A DNA stretch of 18,271 nt, taken from positions 1-18,271 of the forward strand of contig DATKFM010000025.1 of NCBI GenBank assembly GCA_035544395.1, in the 5' to 3' direction. Shown one piece after another: positions 7,436-15,201 of the stretch (position 1 is the stretch's first letter; every line of letters starts with the position of its first letter). The notes below the pieces were generated by a model. The model worked only from the letters and a program-made list of their open reading frames with translations, made no database searches and was not told the origin of the DNA. A program made the translations under genes and the position numbers. The stretch comes from DATKFM01 sp035544395 (GTDB lineage: Bacteria > Pseudomonadota > Alphaproteobacteria > Dongiales > Dongiaceae).

Positions 7436-7801
7436 ATGACGATCAAGCGGTTGGGCGATCCCACGGAAATCAGCGACGCCGTGTTATACGGCAATATGGT
7501 CTATCTGGCCGGCGTGGTGCCGGAAGACCCGGTGCCGGCCTCGGTCTATGAGCAGACCAAGAATGTGCTGAAGCAGATCGATGAGGTGCTGGCCCAGGCG
7601 GGCACCGACAAGACCAAGCTGCTCAAGGCCCAGGTGTTCCTGGCCGACATCAAGACCTTCGACGATATGCACCGGGCCTGGAAGGAATGGGTGCCGAAGG
7701 GCCATGCGCCGGCTCGCGCCACCGTCGAAGCGAAGCTGGTCCACCATCCCCACTGGGGCGTGGAGATCATGTGCGAGGCGGCGATCAGTTTAGGCGGCTG
7801 A
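7436..7801 (+). CDS. RidA/YjgF-family enamine/imine deaminase
   Basis: Small cytoplasmic protein of 121 residues, within the usual size of the RidA (YjgF/YER057c/UK114) family. Canonical members hydrolyse reactive enamines or imines released by PLP enzymes and by amine or amino-acid oxidation. The core pattern is clear: YLAG near 23-26, the helix EQTKNVLKQIDEVLAQAG at 39-56, and VFLADIKTFDDM at 67-78. PARATVE at 92-98 contains Arg94, corresponding to the catalytic Arg of RidA, and Glu114 lies in VEIMCEAAI. The ATG at 7436 is chosen because CAGAGGGG lies just upstream and the fold starts there; an upstream in-frame ATG (7328) lies within the permease gene. Last gene of the importer operon. Its 3' end overlaps the convergent chemoreceptor gene by 12 bases. 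Confidence 0.92.
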   Translation: MTIKRLGDPTEISDAVLYGNMVYLAGVVPEDPVPASVYEQTKNVLKQIDEVLAQAGTDKTKLLKAQVFLADIKTFDDMHRAWKEWVPKGHAPARATVEAKLVHHPHWGVEIMCEAAISLGG

Positions 7802-9367
7802 AGCAGCCCTGCTGAGGCCCTTGCGGCCGGTGCTGACCTCACCGGACGACTCCTGCACGGCATTGATTGCGCCGATCAAAGTCGCCAGGCGGTTGTCGAC
7901 CTCGTTCAGGGCCGCCGTGGAGCTTTCCACCATCGCGGCGTTCTTCTGGGTCATCGTTTCCATGTCGGTAACGGTATCGGCGACGAGCTGCATGCCGCTG
8001 GACTGCTCCTGAATCGCCGACGCCATCTCGCCGACAATCGATGCCACCTGCTTGACAGAGCCGACGATATCGCCGAGCTGCTGCCCGGCCTTGCGGACGA
8101 GGGCGACGCCCTGGCCGACCTGGCCGCTGCTCTCGGTGATCAGTGTGCGGATTTCCCGCGAGGCTTCGGAGGCGCGCATCGACAGCGCGCGCACTTCCTG
8201 GGCGACGACGGCGAACCCGCGTCCGGCATCGCCGGCCCGCGCCGCTTCGACCGCGGCATTCAGGGCCAGCAAATTGGTCTGGAAAGCGATCTCCTCGATC
8301 ATGCCGATGATGTCGGCGATCCGCCGCGACGAAACCTCGATCTGTTCCATCGCCTCGACCGCATCGGCGGCGACCACGCCGCCGCTTTCGGCGGCGCGGC
8401 GCGTGGCATCGGCGAGGCCGCTCGCCTTCTGCGCGTTGCCGGTGTTGTTTTTCAAAGTTTCCGTCAGCTCGCGCATGGCGGCGGCCATTTCCTCGAGGCT
8501 GGTCACCTGCTCTTCGGTGCGCTCGGAGAGGTCGCCGCTGCCACGCGCGAGGCGGGCCGTGGCCGATTTGATTGCCGTGACGCCGTCGACGGCATGACGG
8601 ACGATCTCCTCCAGCTGCTGCGAGGTGGATTTCAGCGACTCATGGGCGGCCCGGGCCGCGAGTTCCGCGCTCTTCTGCTCGGTGATATCGGCATGGAGGG
8701 AAACTACGCCGCCCTCGGCGGTATGATGCTTGCTGATCCGGATCCAGCGGCCGTCCTCGAGTTGATGCACGACCGTGGAGTCCGAGGATTTGTGGCGGGC
8801 GATGCGCTCGGCGACAAATGCGTCTTCCCGACCGACGGCCTCCGGGAACAGACCGCGGGCGATGGCGCCGCGGATGATGTCCTCGAAATGGCGCCCCGCC
8901 ACGCTGAGATCGGCCATCCTGGGATAGAGCTTACGGTAGTGCTCGTTGCAGATGGCCAGGCGGTCATCCTTGTCCCAGAGGACAAAACCGTCGTTCAAGC
9001 TGTTCACGGCGTCGCTCAGCCGCAGGCTTGCGGTATTGGCGACAAGGTCCCGTTCCCGCATCTCCTCGGCCCGTTGCGCCAGGGCGCGCTCTGATTCCGC
9101 GCGGCTGCGCAGCAGATCGCCGAGATCGGTCCTCGAGCGGAGCAGGGAGCGATAGGCGTGCAACCAGGCCAGGGCGATGCCGATGAGCAGGGTGCCGGCG
9201 GCGATTGCTGCGCCGGCAAGGTCGATGTCGCGCCGGCTCAGGTTTTCGAAGTCGCGCAGGATCCAGAGCCCTATCGCGACCAGGCTGATAATGACCAGAA
9301 TCGTGAAGGCCGCGACCGCCAGCATTGCGATTCGCGAAAATTGCAGAACGACCCTATTCGCCGACAT
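7790..9367 (-). CDS. Methyl-accepting chemotaxis protein with internal PAS domain, tiny periplasmic loop
   Basis: Membrane chemoreceptor of 525 residues that would signal through CheA/CheW to the flagellar motor. Order of parts: membrane helix about 12-37, a very short external loop (38-49), second helix about 50-71, coiled coil 80-110, PAS-like domain about 118-230 (LNDGFVLWDKDD, then HADITEQK), and a long signalling hairpin. The conserved tip is EEIAFQTNLLALNAAVEAAR at about 358-377. No clear HAMP domain is visible. With almost no external domain, sensing is probably by the PAS domain or the membrane (inference). The start at 9367 is preferred over 9436 because GGGGAAGAG precedes it and the longer N-terminus (MSAWHGGRRIPG) is not membrane-like. 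No NWETF-type C-terminal tether is seen. It lies downstream of a paralogous receptor gene. Confidence 0.93.
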   Translation of the reverse strand: MSANRVVLQFSRIAMLAVAAFTILVIISLVAIGLWILRDFENLSRRDIDLAGAAIAAGTLLIGIALAWLHAYRSLLRSRTDLGDLLRSRAESERALAQRAEEMRERDLVANTASLRLSDAVNSLNDGFVLWDKDDRLAICNEHYRKLYPRMADLSVAGRHFEDIIRGAIARGLFPEAVGREDAFVAERIARHKSSDSTVVHQLEDGRWIRISKHHTAEGGVVSLHADITEQKSAELAARAAHESLKSTSQQLEEIVRHAVDGVTAIKSATARLARGSGDLSERTEEQVTSLEEMAAAMRELTETLKNNTGNAQKASGLADATRRAAESGGVVAADAVEAMEQIEVSSRRIADIIGMIEEIAFQTNLLALNAAVEAARAGDAGRGFAVVAQEVRALSMRASEASREIRTLITESSGQVGQGVALVRKAGQQLGDIVGSVKQVASIVGEMASAIQEQSSGMQLVADTVTDMETMTQKNAAMVESSTAALNEVDNRLATLIGAINAVQESSGEVSTGRKGLSRAASAA

Positions 9368-9631
9368 TGTACTCTTCCCCAGGCAATCGGGCCGCGCAGT
9401 TCCGGGGATCCTGCGGCCGCCATGCCAAGCGGACAATATCGCTGGAGCTGGTTAAGAGAGCGTTATGAATGTTTCCGGTCTTGCACAACCGGGGGTCGTG
9501 ATATCCTTTACAATCAGCCGGTTAGATTCGGACTTTGGCGATTCGCGCCGATATTAATGAAACCGGGCGACGCAGACCGGAAATGCGAATGTGGTCAGCA
9601 CGAGGACCTTCGGCTGCCGCGCCGGCATTGC

Positions 9632-11584
9632 CTAGGCGGCCAACACGGGATCCTGAGCGCCCGTGTTGCTGACGTCCTTCACTTCATCGATGGCGTCGAT
9701 CAGAGCGGCGAGACGGCGGTCGACCTCGTTCAGGGCCGACGTGGAACTTTCGACCAGGACAGCGTTCTTCTGCGTCATCGATTCCATGTCGGTGACCGTC
9801 TCGGCGACGAGCTGCATGCCGCTGGACTGCTCGCGGATCGCCGAGGCCATCTCACCGACGATCTCCGCCACCTTCTTCACGGATACGACGATTTCACCGA
9901 GTTGCGTGCCCGCCTTGCGCACGAGCTCGACGCCCTGGCCGACATGGCTGCTGCTGTTGGTGACCAGGGTGCGGATCTCGCGCGAGGCTTCCGAAGCGCG
10001 CATCGAGAGGGCGCGCACTTCCTGGGCGACTACCGCAAAGCCGCGGCCCGCGTCACCGGCCCGTGCCGCCTCAACGGCTGCATTGAGAGCCAGCAGGTTG
10101 GTCTGGAAGGCGATCTCCTCGATCATGCCGATGATATCGGAGATGCGGCGTGACGAGACCTCGATCTGTTCCATCGCCGCGACAGCGTCCTTCGCGACCG
10201 CGCCGCCGCTTTCCGCCGCCTGGCGCGTAGCATTGGCCAGGGCGCTCGCCTCCTGGGCATTGCCGGTGTTGCTCTTCAGGGTCTCCGTGAGCTCGCGGAT
10301 GGCGGAGGCCATCTCTTCGAGGCTGGTGACCTGTTCCTCCGTGCGCACGGACAGGTCGCCGCTCCCGGTGGCCAGTTTAGCCGTGGCGGACTTGATGGCG
10401 GTGACGCCGTCGACCGCATGGCGGACGATGTTGGTGAGCTGCTGCGAGGTGGCGCTCAGCGTGCGGTTGGATTCGCGCACGGCCAGCTCGGCATTCTTCT
10501 GGTCGGTGACATCTGCATGGACGCCGACAACACCTCCCGCAGCCGTGCGGTGCTCGCTGACGCGGAACCAGCGGCCATCGGGCAGCTGGCGCAGATGGGC
10601 CGAATTGGCCGCGCGGTGCCGCGCCAGCCGCTCGGCGACAAATGCATCCTCGCGTCCGATCGCTTCAGGAAGCATGCCGCGGGCAACGGCGGTGCGGACA
10701 TGGGTCTCGAAATCCGTGCCCGGCACGTTGAGGTCCGCCATCAGCGGATAGATTTTCACGTAGCGGCTGTTGCAGATCACCAGTTTGCCGTTCTTGTCCC
10801 AAAGCACGAAGCCGTCATTCAAGCTTTCGACGGCGTCGCTCAGATGCTGGTTGGCCGTGCCGGCGGCGTTGTCCCGCTCGCGCAGATCTTCGGCTTGCTG
10901 CGCCAGCTCGCGCTCCGATGTGGAGCGGCGGTGCAGCAACTCGTTCATATCGACGCTCCACCGGGCCAAGGTGCGATAGACCTTGAGCCAAGCGAAAATC
11001 AGGCCGAGCAGCGCCAGTGCCGCCGCTATGCCGCCGGTGAAAATGCGCTGGCCGATGGCGCTACGCTCCGCAGCCAGCATCGCGTTGAGCGCCGCATTGA
11101 AACTGTCCGACCCGTCGGCGAGGATCTTCTTGTTGGCTTCATATTTGTCGCTGTAGAGAATTTCGGCGGCCTGCGCGGCCTGGCCCTTGCGGACGAGATC
11201 CAGCGCCTGGGTCTCCAGCTCGACCAGGCGGGTGTTGGCTTCGCCGGTCTCCTGCTGCAGCTGGTCGTTCAGATCCTGGGGCGCCAGGCTGCCGGCGTTC
11301 TTGATGGCGTCGTCCATCGGCTGCAGGAAGGTGTCATAGCGGTCGGCCCATTTGACGTCGCCGGTCGAAGCGGCGAGGCGGGCCGACATGGTCAGCGCTT
11401 CGTCATAGTAGGAGATAGCGCCCTGAGCGCTGGCGAGGCTGGCGGAACGGCGGCTGAGATCGTCGAGGTCGCGCAGCACCCAGCCGCCGGCGAGAACCCC
11501 GCCGATCACCACAACGGCGGTGAGTATGACGACTACCAGCAACGTCGCGCGCGGGAACTTCGCGACAGCCTTGTCTCCCGACAT
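9632..11584 (-). CDS. Methyl-accepting chemotaxis protein with periplasmic helical sensor and PAS domain
   Basis: Membrane chemoreceptor of 650 residues. Membrane helix about 13-37; periplasmic sensor about 38-179, rich in helix-forming residues and containing YYDEALTMSARLAASTGD at 59-76; second membrane helix about 180-202. Then come a coiled coil, a PAS-like domain at about 249-361 (LNDGFVLWDKNG, then HADVTDQK), and the signalling hairpin with tip EEIAFQTNLLALNAAVEAAR at about 489-508. HAMP is not evident. The sensor resembles, from memory, the YYDE-LTMSAR type found before other output domains in alphaproteobacteria; its ligand is unknown. GGAG lies 9 bases before the ATG. From the PAS domain onward it closely matches the neighbouring receptor at 7790-9367, which lacks the sensor. 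Confidence 0.94.
   Translation of the reverse strand: MSGDKAVAKFPRATLLVVVILTAVVVIGGVLAGGWVLRDLDDLSRRSASLASAQGAISYYDEALTMSARLAASTGDVKWADRYDTFLQPMDDAIKNAGSLAPQDLNDQLQQETGEANTRLVELETQALDLVRKGQAAQAAEILYSDKYEANKKILADGSDSFNAALNAMLAAERSAIGQRIFTGGIAAALALLGLIFAWLKVYRTLARWSVDMNELLHRRSTSERELAQQAEDLRERDNAAGTANQHLSDAVESLNDGFVLWDKNGKLVICNSRYVKIYPLMADLNVPGTDFETHVRTAVARGMLPEAIGREDAFVAERLARHRAANSAHLRQLPDGRWFRVSEHRTAAGGVVGVHADVTDQKNAELAVRESNRTLSATSQQLTNIVRHAVDGVTAIKSATAKLATGSGDLSVRTEEQVTSLEEMASAIRELTETLKSNTGNAQEASALANATRQAAESGGAVAKDAVAAMEQIEVSSRRISDIIGMIEEIAFQTNLLALNAAVEAARAGDAGRGFAVVAQEVRALSMRASEASREIRTLVTNSSSHVGQGVELVRKAGTQLGEIVVSVKKVAEIVGEMASAIREQSSGMQLVAETVTDMESMTQKNAVLVESSTSALNEVDRRLAALIDAIDEVKDVSNTGAQDPVLAA
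9641..9668 (-). other. Hairpin at the 3' end of the upstream chemoreceptor gene
   Basis: CAACACGGG (9641-9649) and CCCGTGTTG (9660-9668) form a perfect 9-base-pair stem with a 10-base loop, inside the last codons of the minus-strand receptor gene and ending 7 bases before its stop codon. No T-run follows, so it is not a standard terminator. It could slow RNA decay or reduce readthrough into the next receptor gene. Confidence 0.45.
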
Positions 11585-11645
11585 GACGATGGTCTCCGAG
11601 GATAGCCGGCCCCGGCCAGCTTGAGCGAATGCCTGATAACTTGTC

Positions 11646-11675
11646 CTTATAGGAATGATTGCAGAACTTAGTTAA
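11646..11675 (-). promoter_or_regulatory. Candidate sigma-70 promoter for the chemoreceptor genes
   Basis: On the minus strand, TTAACT (11675-11670) and TATAAG (11651-11646) are separated by 18 bases. They match 4 of 6 and 5 of 6 consensus positions. The predicted start would give a leader of about 55 bases before the receptor ATG at 11584. I did not find a motif for the flagellar sigma factor here. Confidence 0.45.
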
Positions 11676-11776
11676 CGGGAGCTTATCGCGGGTGGCCGGC
11701 GACCCCTGTCCAGGTAGTAAGTCCCATAGGATCAAGGCCATGGACGAAACTCCTAGAGAGATTCTTGGGGCGGTTT

Positions 11777-13033
11777 TCAGTTGAACCAGGCAGCATAGGT
11801 GAAAAAGTCGCCTTCCATCAGCATGAGGATGTTCTCCCAGGTCTCTGAATTGCTGATTGGGCCGGGCTCGGCATAGGGCAGGGCGCCGCTGCCCTGGATC
11901 CAGAGCACCAGGTCGAAGGGTCGCGGCTCCAGGAACACCCGGCGGAGATTGACACCCTGGGCGAGGCGCCAGTGGGGCATCAGCTTCTCGCCTTTCAGCA
12001 TGGCGCCGAACTCGCCCAGGAACAGCATCCAGGCATCGATCCGCGGCTGGGTCACGGAAAGGCCGGGGATCGCGCCGGTCTGCCGGGGATTGGGCAGCCA
12101 TTCGCGGCCATTGTCGGTCTCGGCCAGGATACGGCGCCAGTTCTCGCGGCTGAGATCCACTACACTCTCGAGATGGGCGAGGGCGCTGGCCATGCGGTCC
12201 GGCTCCTGCACCGGCCAATGGATCAGGTGAATGAAGGCAATGAGGTCGGCGATCTCGTCGACGTCCCTGGCGTAGTCGCTGCGCGTCGACTTATCGGTCA
12301 GAGCTTGAAACGGCAGATTCGCGCGGGGAAACAGCGTGTGGAAGGTATGGTCGAAACCCTCGTGCCAGTCATGGGCAAGGAGGACATCGCCGAGCGCCAT
12401 CAGCAGGTGGCTGTAGCCGCGCAGCCACGGCGCATCGCTGCCGTCGAAATCGATGACGAATTGCGCCACCTGATCGGGCGGCAAATCCGGCGCCTGGTTG
12501 ATCTGCCGGTAGAGCTGCCACAACGTTTCCGCGTCGGTCGCCGCGCCATCGCCGTTGAGATCGAGGCGGACCTGGCCGATCGCCAGCGGTAGCTGCACCA
12601 CGGGATCATCAACCAATGCCAACGTCGCCTCCGCGATGGCCAGATCGTTGGTGAATTGCCGGATCATGGCGCGGGCTTGATCATAGGTCAGCGGCTCGGG
12701 ATTAGAATTGTAGGGCACGGGCAGTCGAAAAAATGGGACCGAAAAGGCTTCTGGTGCGGGATTGAGGCCGTGGCGGTACAGCGACTGCCCAAGCCGCTCC
12801 GCCGCCTGCATGAACTGGACAGCGCCCAGTAGGAACCGGGCGGTGTCGTCGGCCGGCGCATTCCGCAGATGCCCATCCAATGCGACGGCGGCATCGGCCA
12901 GGCGACCGGCCGCGAGATCGGCCTTGGCCACTTCGATGATTGGCTGTTCGGCGGCCGCCGGGTTACTGCTGATGGCTGCGGGAACGAGGGCCAGCAGCAG
13001 CACGGCCCCGGCCAGAAACCTCGAGAATGTCAT
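11777..13033 (-). CDS. Unrecognised secreted protein with an EF-hand-like loop
   Basis: A 418-residue protein that I cannot assign to a named family. It begins with a Sec-type signal peptide: short basic start, hydrophobic core LAGAVLLLALVPAAI, and a likely cut near AAA-EQ at about 28. Residues 30-80 look like an alpha-helical, TPR-like repeat (AKADLAAGRLADAAVALDGH). At 158-169 is DLNGDGAATDAE, a full EF-hand calcium loop pattern (D-x-N-x-D-G-x6-E) except that the usual aliphatic residue at position 8 is Ala. The rest is rich in Trp, His and acidic residues (HDWHEGFDHTFH near 230) with no membrane anchor, so a periplasmic or exported protein is likely. ATG 13033 is preferred over GTG 13042 because AAAGG lies 8 bases before it. 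Transcribed divergently from the cupin gene. Confidence 0.75.
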   Translation of the reverse strand: MTFSRFLAGAVLLLALVPAAISSNPAAAEQPIIEVAKADLAAGRLADAAVALDGHLRNAPADDTARFLLGAVQFMQAAERLGQSLYRHGLNPAPEAFSVPFFRLPVPYNSNPEPLTYDQARAMIRQFTNDLAIAEATLALVDDPVVQLPLAIGQVRLDLNGDGAATDAETLWQLYRQINQAPDLPPDQVAQFVIDFDGSDAPWLRGYSHLLMALGDVLLAHDWHEGFDHTFHTLFPRANLPFQALTDKSTRSDYARDVDEIADLIAFIHLIHWPVQEPDRMASALAHLESVVDLSRENWRRILAETDNGREWLPNPRQTGAIPGLSVTQPRIDAWMLFLGEFGAMLKGEKLMPHWRLAQGVNLRRVFLEPRPFDLVLWIQGSGALPYAEPGPISNSETWENILMLMEGDFFTYAAWFN

Positions 13034-13180
13034 CCTGCCCACCTTTGATTTCGATGTTCGAGCGCCGCAGCATTCTACCGCTGATGGGCGCAGCCAGGGC
13101 CGGTGCGACGTAAGCCGGGTTCACAGCAATTTCCGAGCCGAACAAGGGCTTGGCTTGATCGCCCGGCGGCCCGCGCAGAT

Positions 13181-13209
13181 TTGACTTTCCTAGGTTTCTG
13201 TCCCGCAAT
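13181..13209 (+). promoter_or_regulatory. Candidate promoter for the cupin gene
   Basis: TTGACT (13181-13186) matches 5 of 6 positions of the -35 consensus. At a 17-base spacing lies CGCAAT (13204-13209), a weak -10. The site is in the 232-base divergent gap between the secreted-protein gene and the cupin gene, about 57 bases before the cupin start. Confidence 0.3.
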
Positions 13210-13265
13210 GGTCCGGCACAGGCGGCCGATTCTCCGCCAGGCGCCGCGAGCAGAGGATGTTGGGC

Positions 13266-13649
13266 ATGAGCGATGTGAAACTGTTCCGCATGGCGGACCT
13301 TAATCTTAAGCCGAACGATGACGGGATCGTCACCGCGCCGGTGGTCAACCGGCGCTACAGCACCGGCCTCGGCGCGGGCATCGGCGTGTTCGAGAAGTGC
13401 GAGATCGAATGGACGGTCACCTATGACGAGGTGCTGTTCATCAAGGAAGGCAAATTCACCCTGCAGGTCGGCGACAAGACCTACCGCGCCGGCCCGGGCG
13501 ACATCCTGTGGATCCCCAAGGACACGCCGCTGGTCTATGAGGCGCGGGGCAAGGTGGTGTTCTTCTACGCGGTTTGGCCGGTGGACAAATCGCCATCGAC
13601 GAGCCAGACCACGGAGTACCCCACCGCCGCGCCCGAGCAGGCCGTCTAG
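13266..13649 (+). CDS. EutQ-like cupin-domain protein
   Basis: A 127-residue single-domain cupin resembling the ethanolamine-utilisation protein EutQ family. The diagnostic run is IEWTVTYDEVLFIKEGKFTL (47-66), with AGPGDILWIPKDTPLVYEA at 75-93 and the end FFYAVWPVD. The first cupin motif has TYDE where metal-binding cupins have HxH, and the second lacks its His, so classical metal binding is doubtful. EutQ proteins themselves also lack some of these ligands. No other eut genes or microcompartment shell proteins are visible. The ATG at 13266 is preferred over 13257 because AGAGG lies 9 bases before it, and directly against the earlier ATG. It precedes the omega-aminotransferase gene by 168 bases on the same strand, suggesting a shared role with an amine or its aldehyde (inference). 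Confidence 0.82.
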   Translation: MSDVKLFRMADLNLKPNDDGIVTAPVVNRRYSTGLGAGIGVFEKCEIEWTVTYDEVLFIKEGKFTLQVGDKTYRAGPGDILWIPKDTPLVYEARGKVVFFYAVWPVDKSPSTSQTTEYPTAAPEQAV

Positions 13650-13817
13650 GCAAGTACCCGCGCCGCAATGAGTGGCCCGGCCGATTGAGGCCATCTGGTT
13701 CTACGGCGGCTGCCGACCCCCTTTCTAGACTGATGATGGTCCAATTCCGGATATCCGGCGCTCTGGTCGCCGGGCCGGACGATCTTCACATTGCCGAAAG
13801 CAGGGACGCACGCCTCC

Positions 13818-15146
13818 ATGACCGTGATGCAGAAGAGTTTTTCCGCCAACAGCCTGGAGCAGCACTGGGCGCCCTTCACCTCCAACCGGGAATTCAAGTC
13901 CGAGCCGCGCCTGATCACCAAGGCCGAAGGCATGTATTACTGGAACCATCGCGGCGAGAAGCTGATCGACGGCAGCGCCGGCCTGTTCTGCGCCGCCGCG
14001 GGCCATTGCCGGAAGGAGATCACCGAGGCGGTGTCGAAGCAGCTGGCGACCCTGGATTTCGCCTCGCCGTTCCAGTCCGGCCATCCGCTGTCCTTTGAGC
14101 TGGCGCGGCGCGTGGCGCAGATCACGCCGGGCGACCTGAACTATGTGTTCTTCACCAACTCCGGCTCAGAGTCGGTGGACACGGCGATGAAGATCGCCCT
14201 CGCCTATCAGCGCGCCCGTGGCGAGGGCACGCGCACCCGCTTCGTGTCGCGGGAGCGCGCCTATCATGGCGTCAATCTCGGCGGCGTGGCGCTGTCGGGC
14301 CTGGTGCGCAACCGCGAGGCCTTCGCCATCGGCGTCGCCAATGTGGTGCATATGCGCCACACTTGGCTGCCGGAGAACAAGTTCGTGAAGGGGCAGCCGG
14401 AGACCGGCGCCGACCTGGCCAACGATCTCCAGCGTTTCGTCGATCTCTATGGCGCCAGCACGCTTGCCGCCTGCTTTGTCGAGCCGATCGCCGGATCGAC
14501 CGGCGTGCTGATCCCGCCCAAGGGCTATCTGGAGCGGCTGCGGGAAATCTGCGACAAGCATGGCATCCTGCTGGTGTTTGACGAAGTGATCTGCGGCTTC
14601 GGCCGCACCGGCAAGGCGTTCGCGGCGGATAGCTTCGGCGTCCTCCCGGATATCTTGACTATGGCCAAGGGACTGACCAACGGCGCGCAGCCCATGGGCG
14701 CCGTGGCCTGCAGCACCAAGGTCTATGACACCATCGTCGATGCGGCGCCCGACGGCGCCATCGAGCTGTTCCACGGCTACACCTATTCCGGCCATCCGGC
14801 AGCCTGCGCCGCGGGGCTGGCAACACTGGACATCTATGAGCGCGAGGGGCTGTTCGAGCGGGCGGCCGAGTTGTCGGAATACTTCCTCGACTCCGTATTC
14901 GCATTGTCGGACCTGCCGATCGTGACGGATATCCGCGGCTATGGGCTCTTGGCGGGGATCGATCTCGCGCCGATGGACGGCAAGCCCGGCCTGCGCGGCC
15001 TGGATTGCACGAAGCGGCTGTTCAATTCGGGCATGCATATCAAGTTCACCGGCGACGCCGGGATCATCGCGCCGCCGCTGATCGCCGATAAGAAGCATGT
15101 TGACGAGATCTGCGCCATCTTCCGCAAGACACTGGGCCAGTACTAG
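13818..15146 (+). CDS. Class III omega-aminotransferase (beta-alanine--pyruvate type)
   Basis: PLP-dependent aminotransferase, 442 residues, the normal size of the family. It moves the terminal amino group of an omega-amino acid or primary amine to pyruvate or another keto acid, giving an aldehyde or semialdehyde. Landmarks: HWAPF at 16-20; GLFCAAAGHCRKEI at 55-68, close to Pseudomonas beta-alanine--pyruvate transaminase; SGSES at 115-119 for the PLP phosphate; YHG at 149-151; DEVICGFGRTG at 255-265 with Asp255 for the PLP nitrogen; and TMAKGLTNG with Lys284 as the Schiff-base lysine. An in-frame TTG at 13791 and an ATG at 13827 are alternative starts; no strong ribosome site separates them, so the N-terminus is uncertain by about 10 residues. 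A terminator hairpin follows. The exact substrate (beta-alanine, taurine, putrescine-like) is not decided by sequence. Confidence 0.92.
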   Translation: MTVMQKSFSANSLEQHWAPFTSNREFKSEPRLITKAEGMYYWNHRGEKLIDGSAGLFCAAAGHCRKEITEAVSKQLATLDFASPFQSGHPLSFELARRVAQITPGDLNYVFFTNSGSESVDTAMKIALAYQRARGEGTRTRFVSRERAYHGVNLGGVALSGLVRNREAFAIGVANVVHMRHTWLPENKFVKGQPETGADLANDLQRFVDLYGASTLAACFVEPIAGSTGVLIPPKGYLERLREICDKHGILLVFDEVICGFGRTGKAFAADSFGVLPDILTMAKGLTNGAQPMGAVACSTKVYDTIVDAAPDGAIELFHGYTYSGHPAACAAGLATLDIYEREGLFERAAELSEYFLDSVFALSDLPIVTDIRGYGLLAGIDLAPMDGKPGLRGLDCTKRLFNSGMHIKFTGDAGIIAPPLIADKKHVDEICAIFRKTLGQY

Positions 15147-15176
15147 AAGCCGAGGGAGACAGCTTGAGGAAGGGCC

Positions 15177-15201
15177 AGGGGCGGGTGATGAACCCGCCCC
15201 T
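15177..15201 (+). terminator. Terminator-like hairpin after the aminotransferase gene
   Basis: AGGGGCGGGT (15177-15186) pairs with ACCCGCCCCT (15192-15201) as a perfect 10-base-pair GC-rich stem with loop GATGA. The stem starts 31 bases after the stop codon. The following T-tract is weak (TGCATTTCC), so termination may be partial, but the position between two same-strand genes fits. Confidence 0.7.

Noticed and set aside
6270..7439. 389-codon open frame on the plus strand in another frame
   Set aside because: It overlaps two permease genes with EAA loops and ATGA coupling; its Arg/Ser-rich product is a frame shadow.
9368..9436. Longer N-terminus for the short chemoreceptor
   Set aside because: The extra 23 residues are not membrane-like, and the ribosome site GGGGAAGAG sits before the ATG at 9367.
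9368..9631. Search for a promoter between the two chemoreceptor genes
   Set aside because: TTGTGC-like and TAACGC-like hexamers are present, but the -10 is too poor; no sigma-28 motif was seen. The short receptor may be read from upstream.
10418..11605. 395-codon open frame on the plus strand
   Set aside because: It is the antisense of the long chemoreceptor, whose motifs are unmistakable.
13747..13758. Perfect 12-base palindrome CCGGATATCCGG upstream of the aminotransferase
   Set aside because: A few such palindromes are expected by chance in a sequence this long, and nothing else marks it as an operator.
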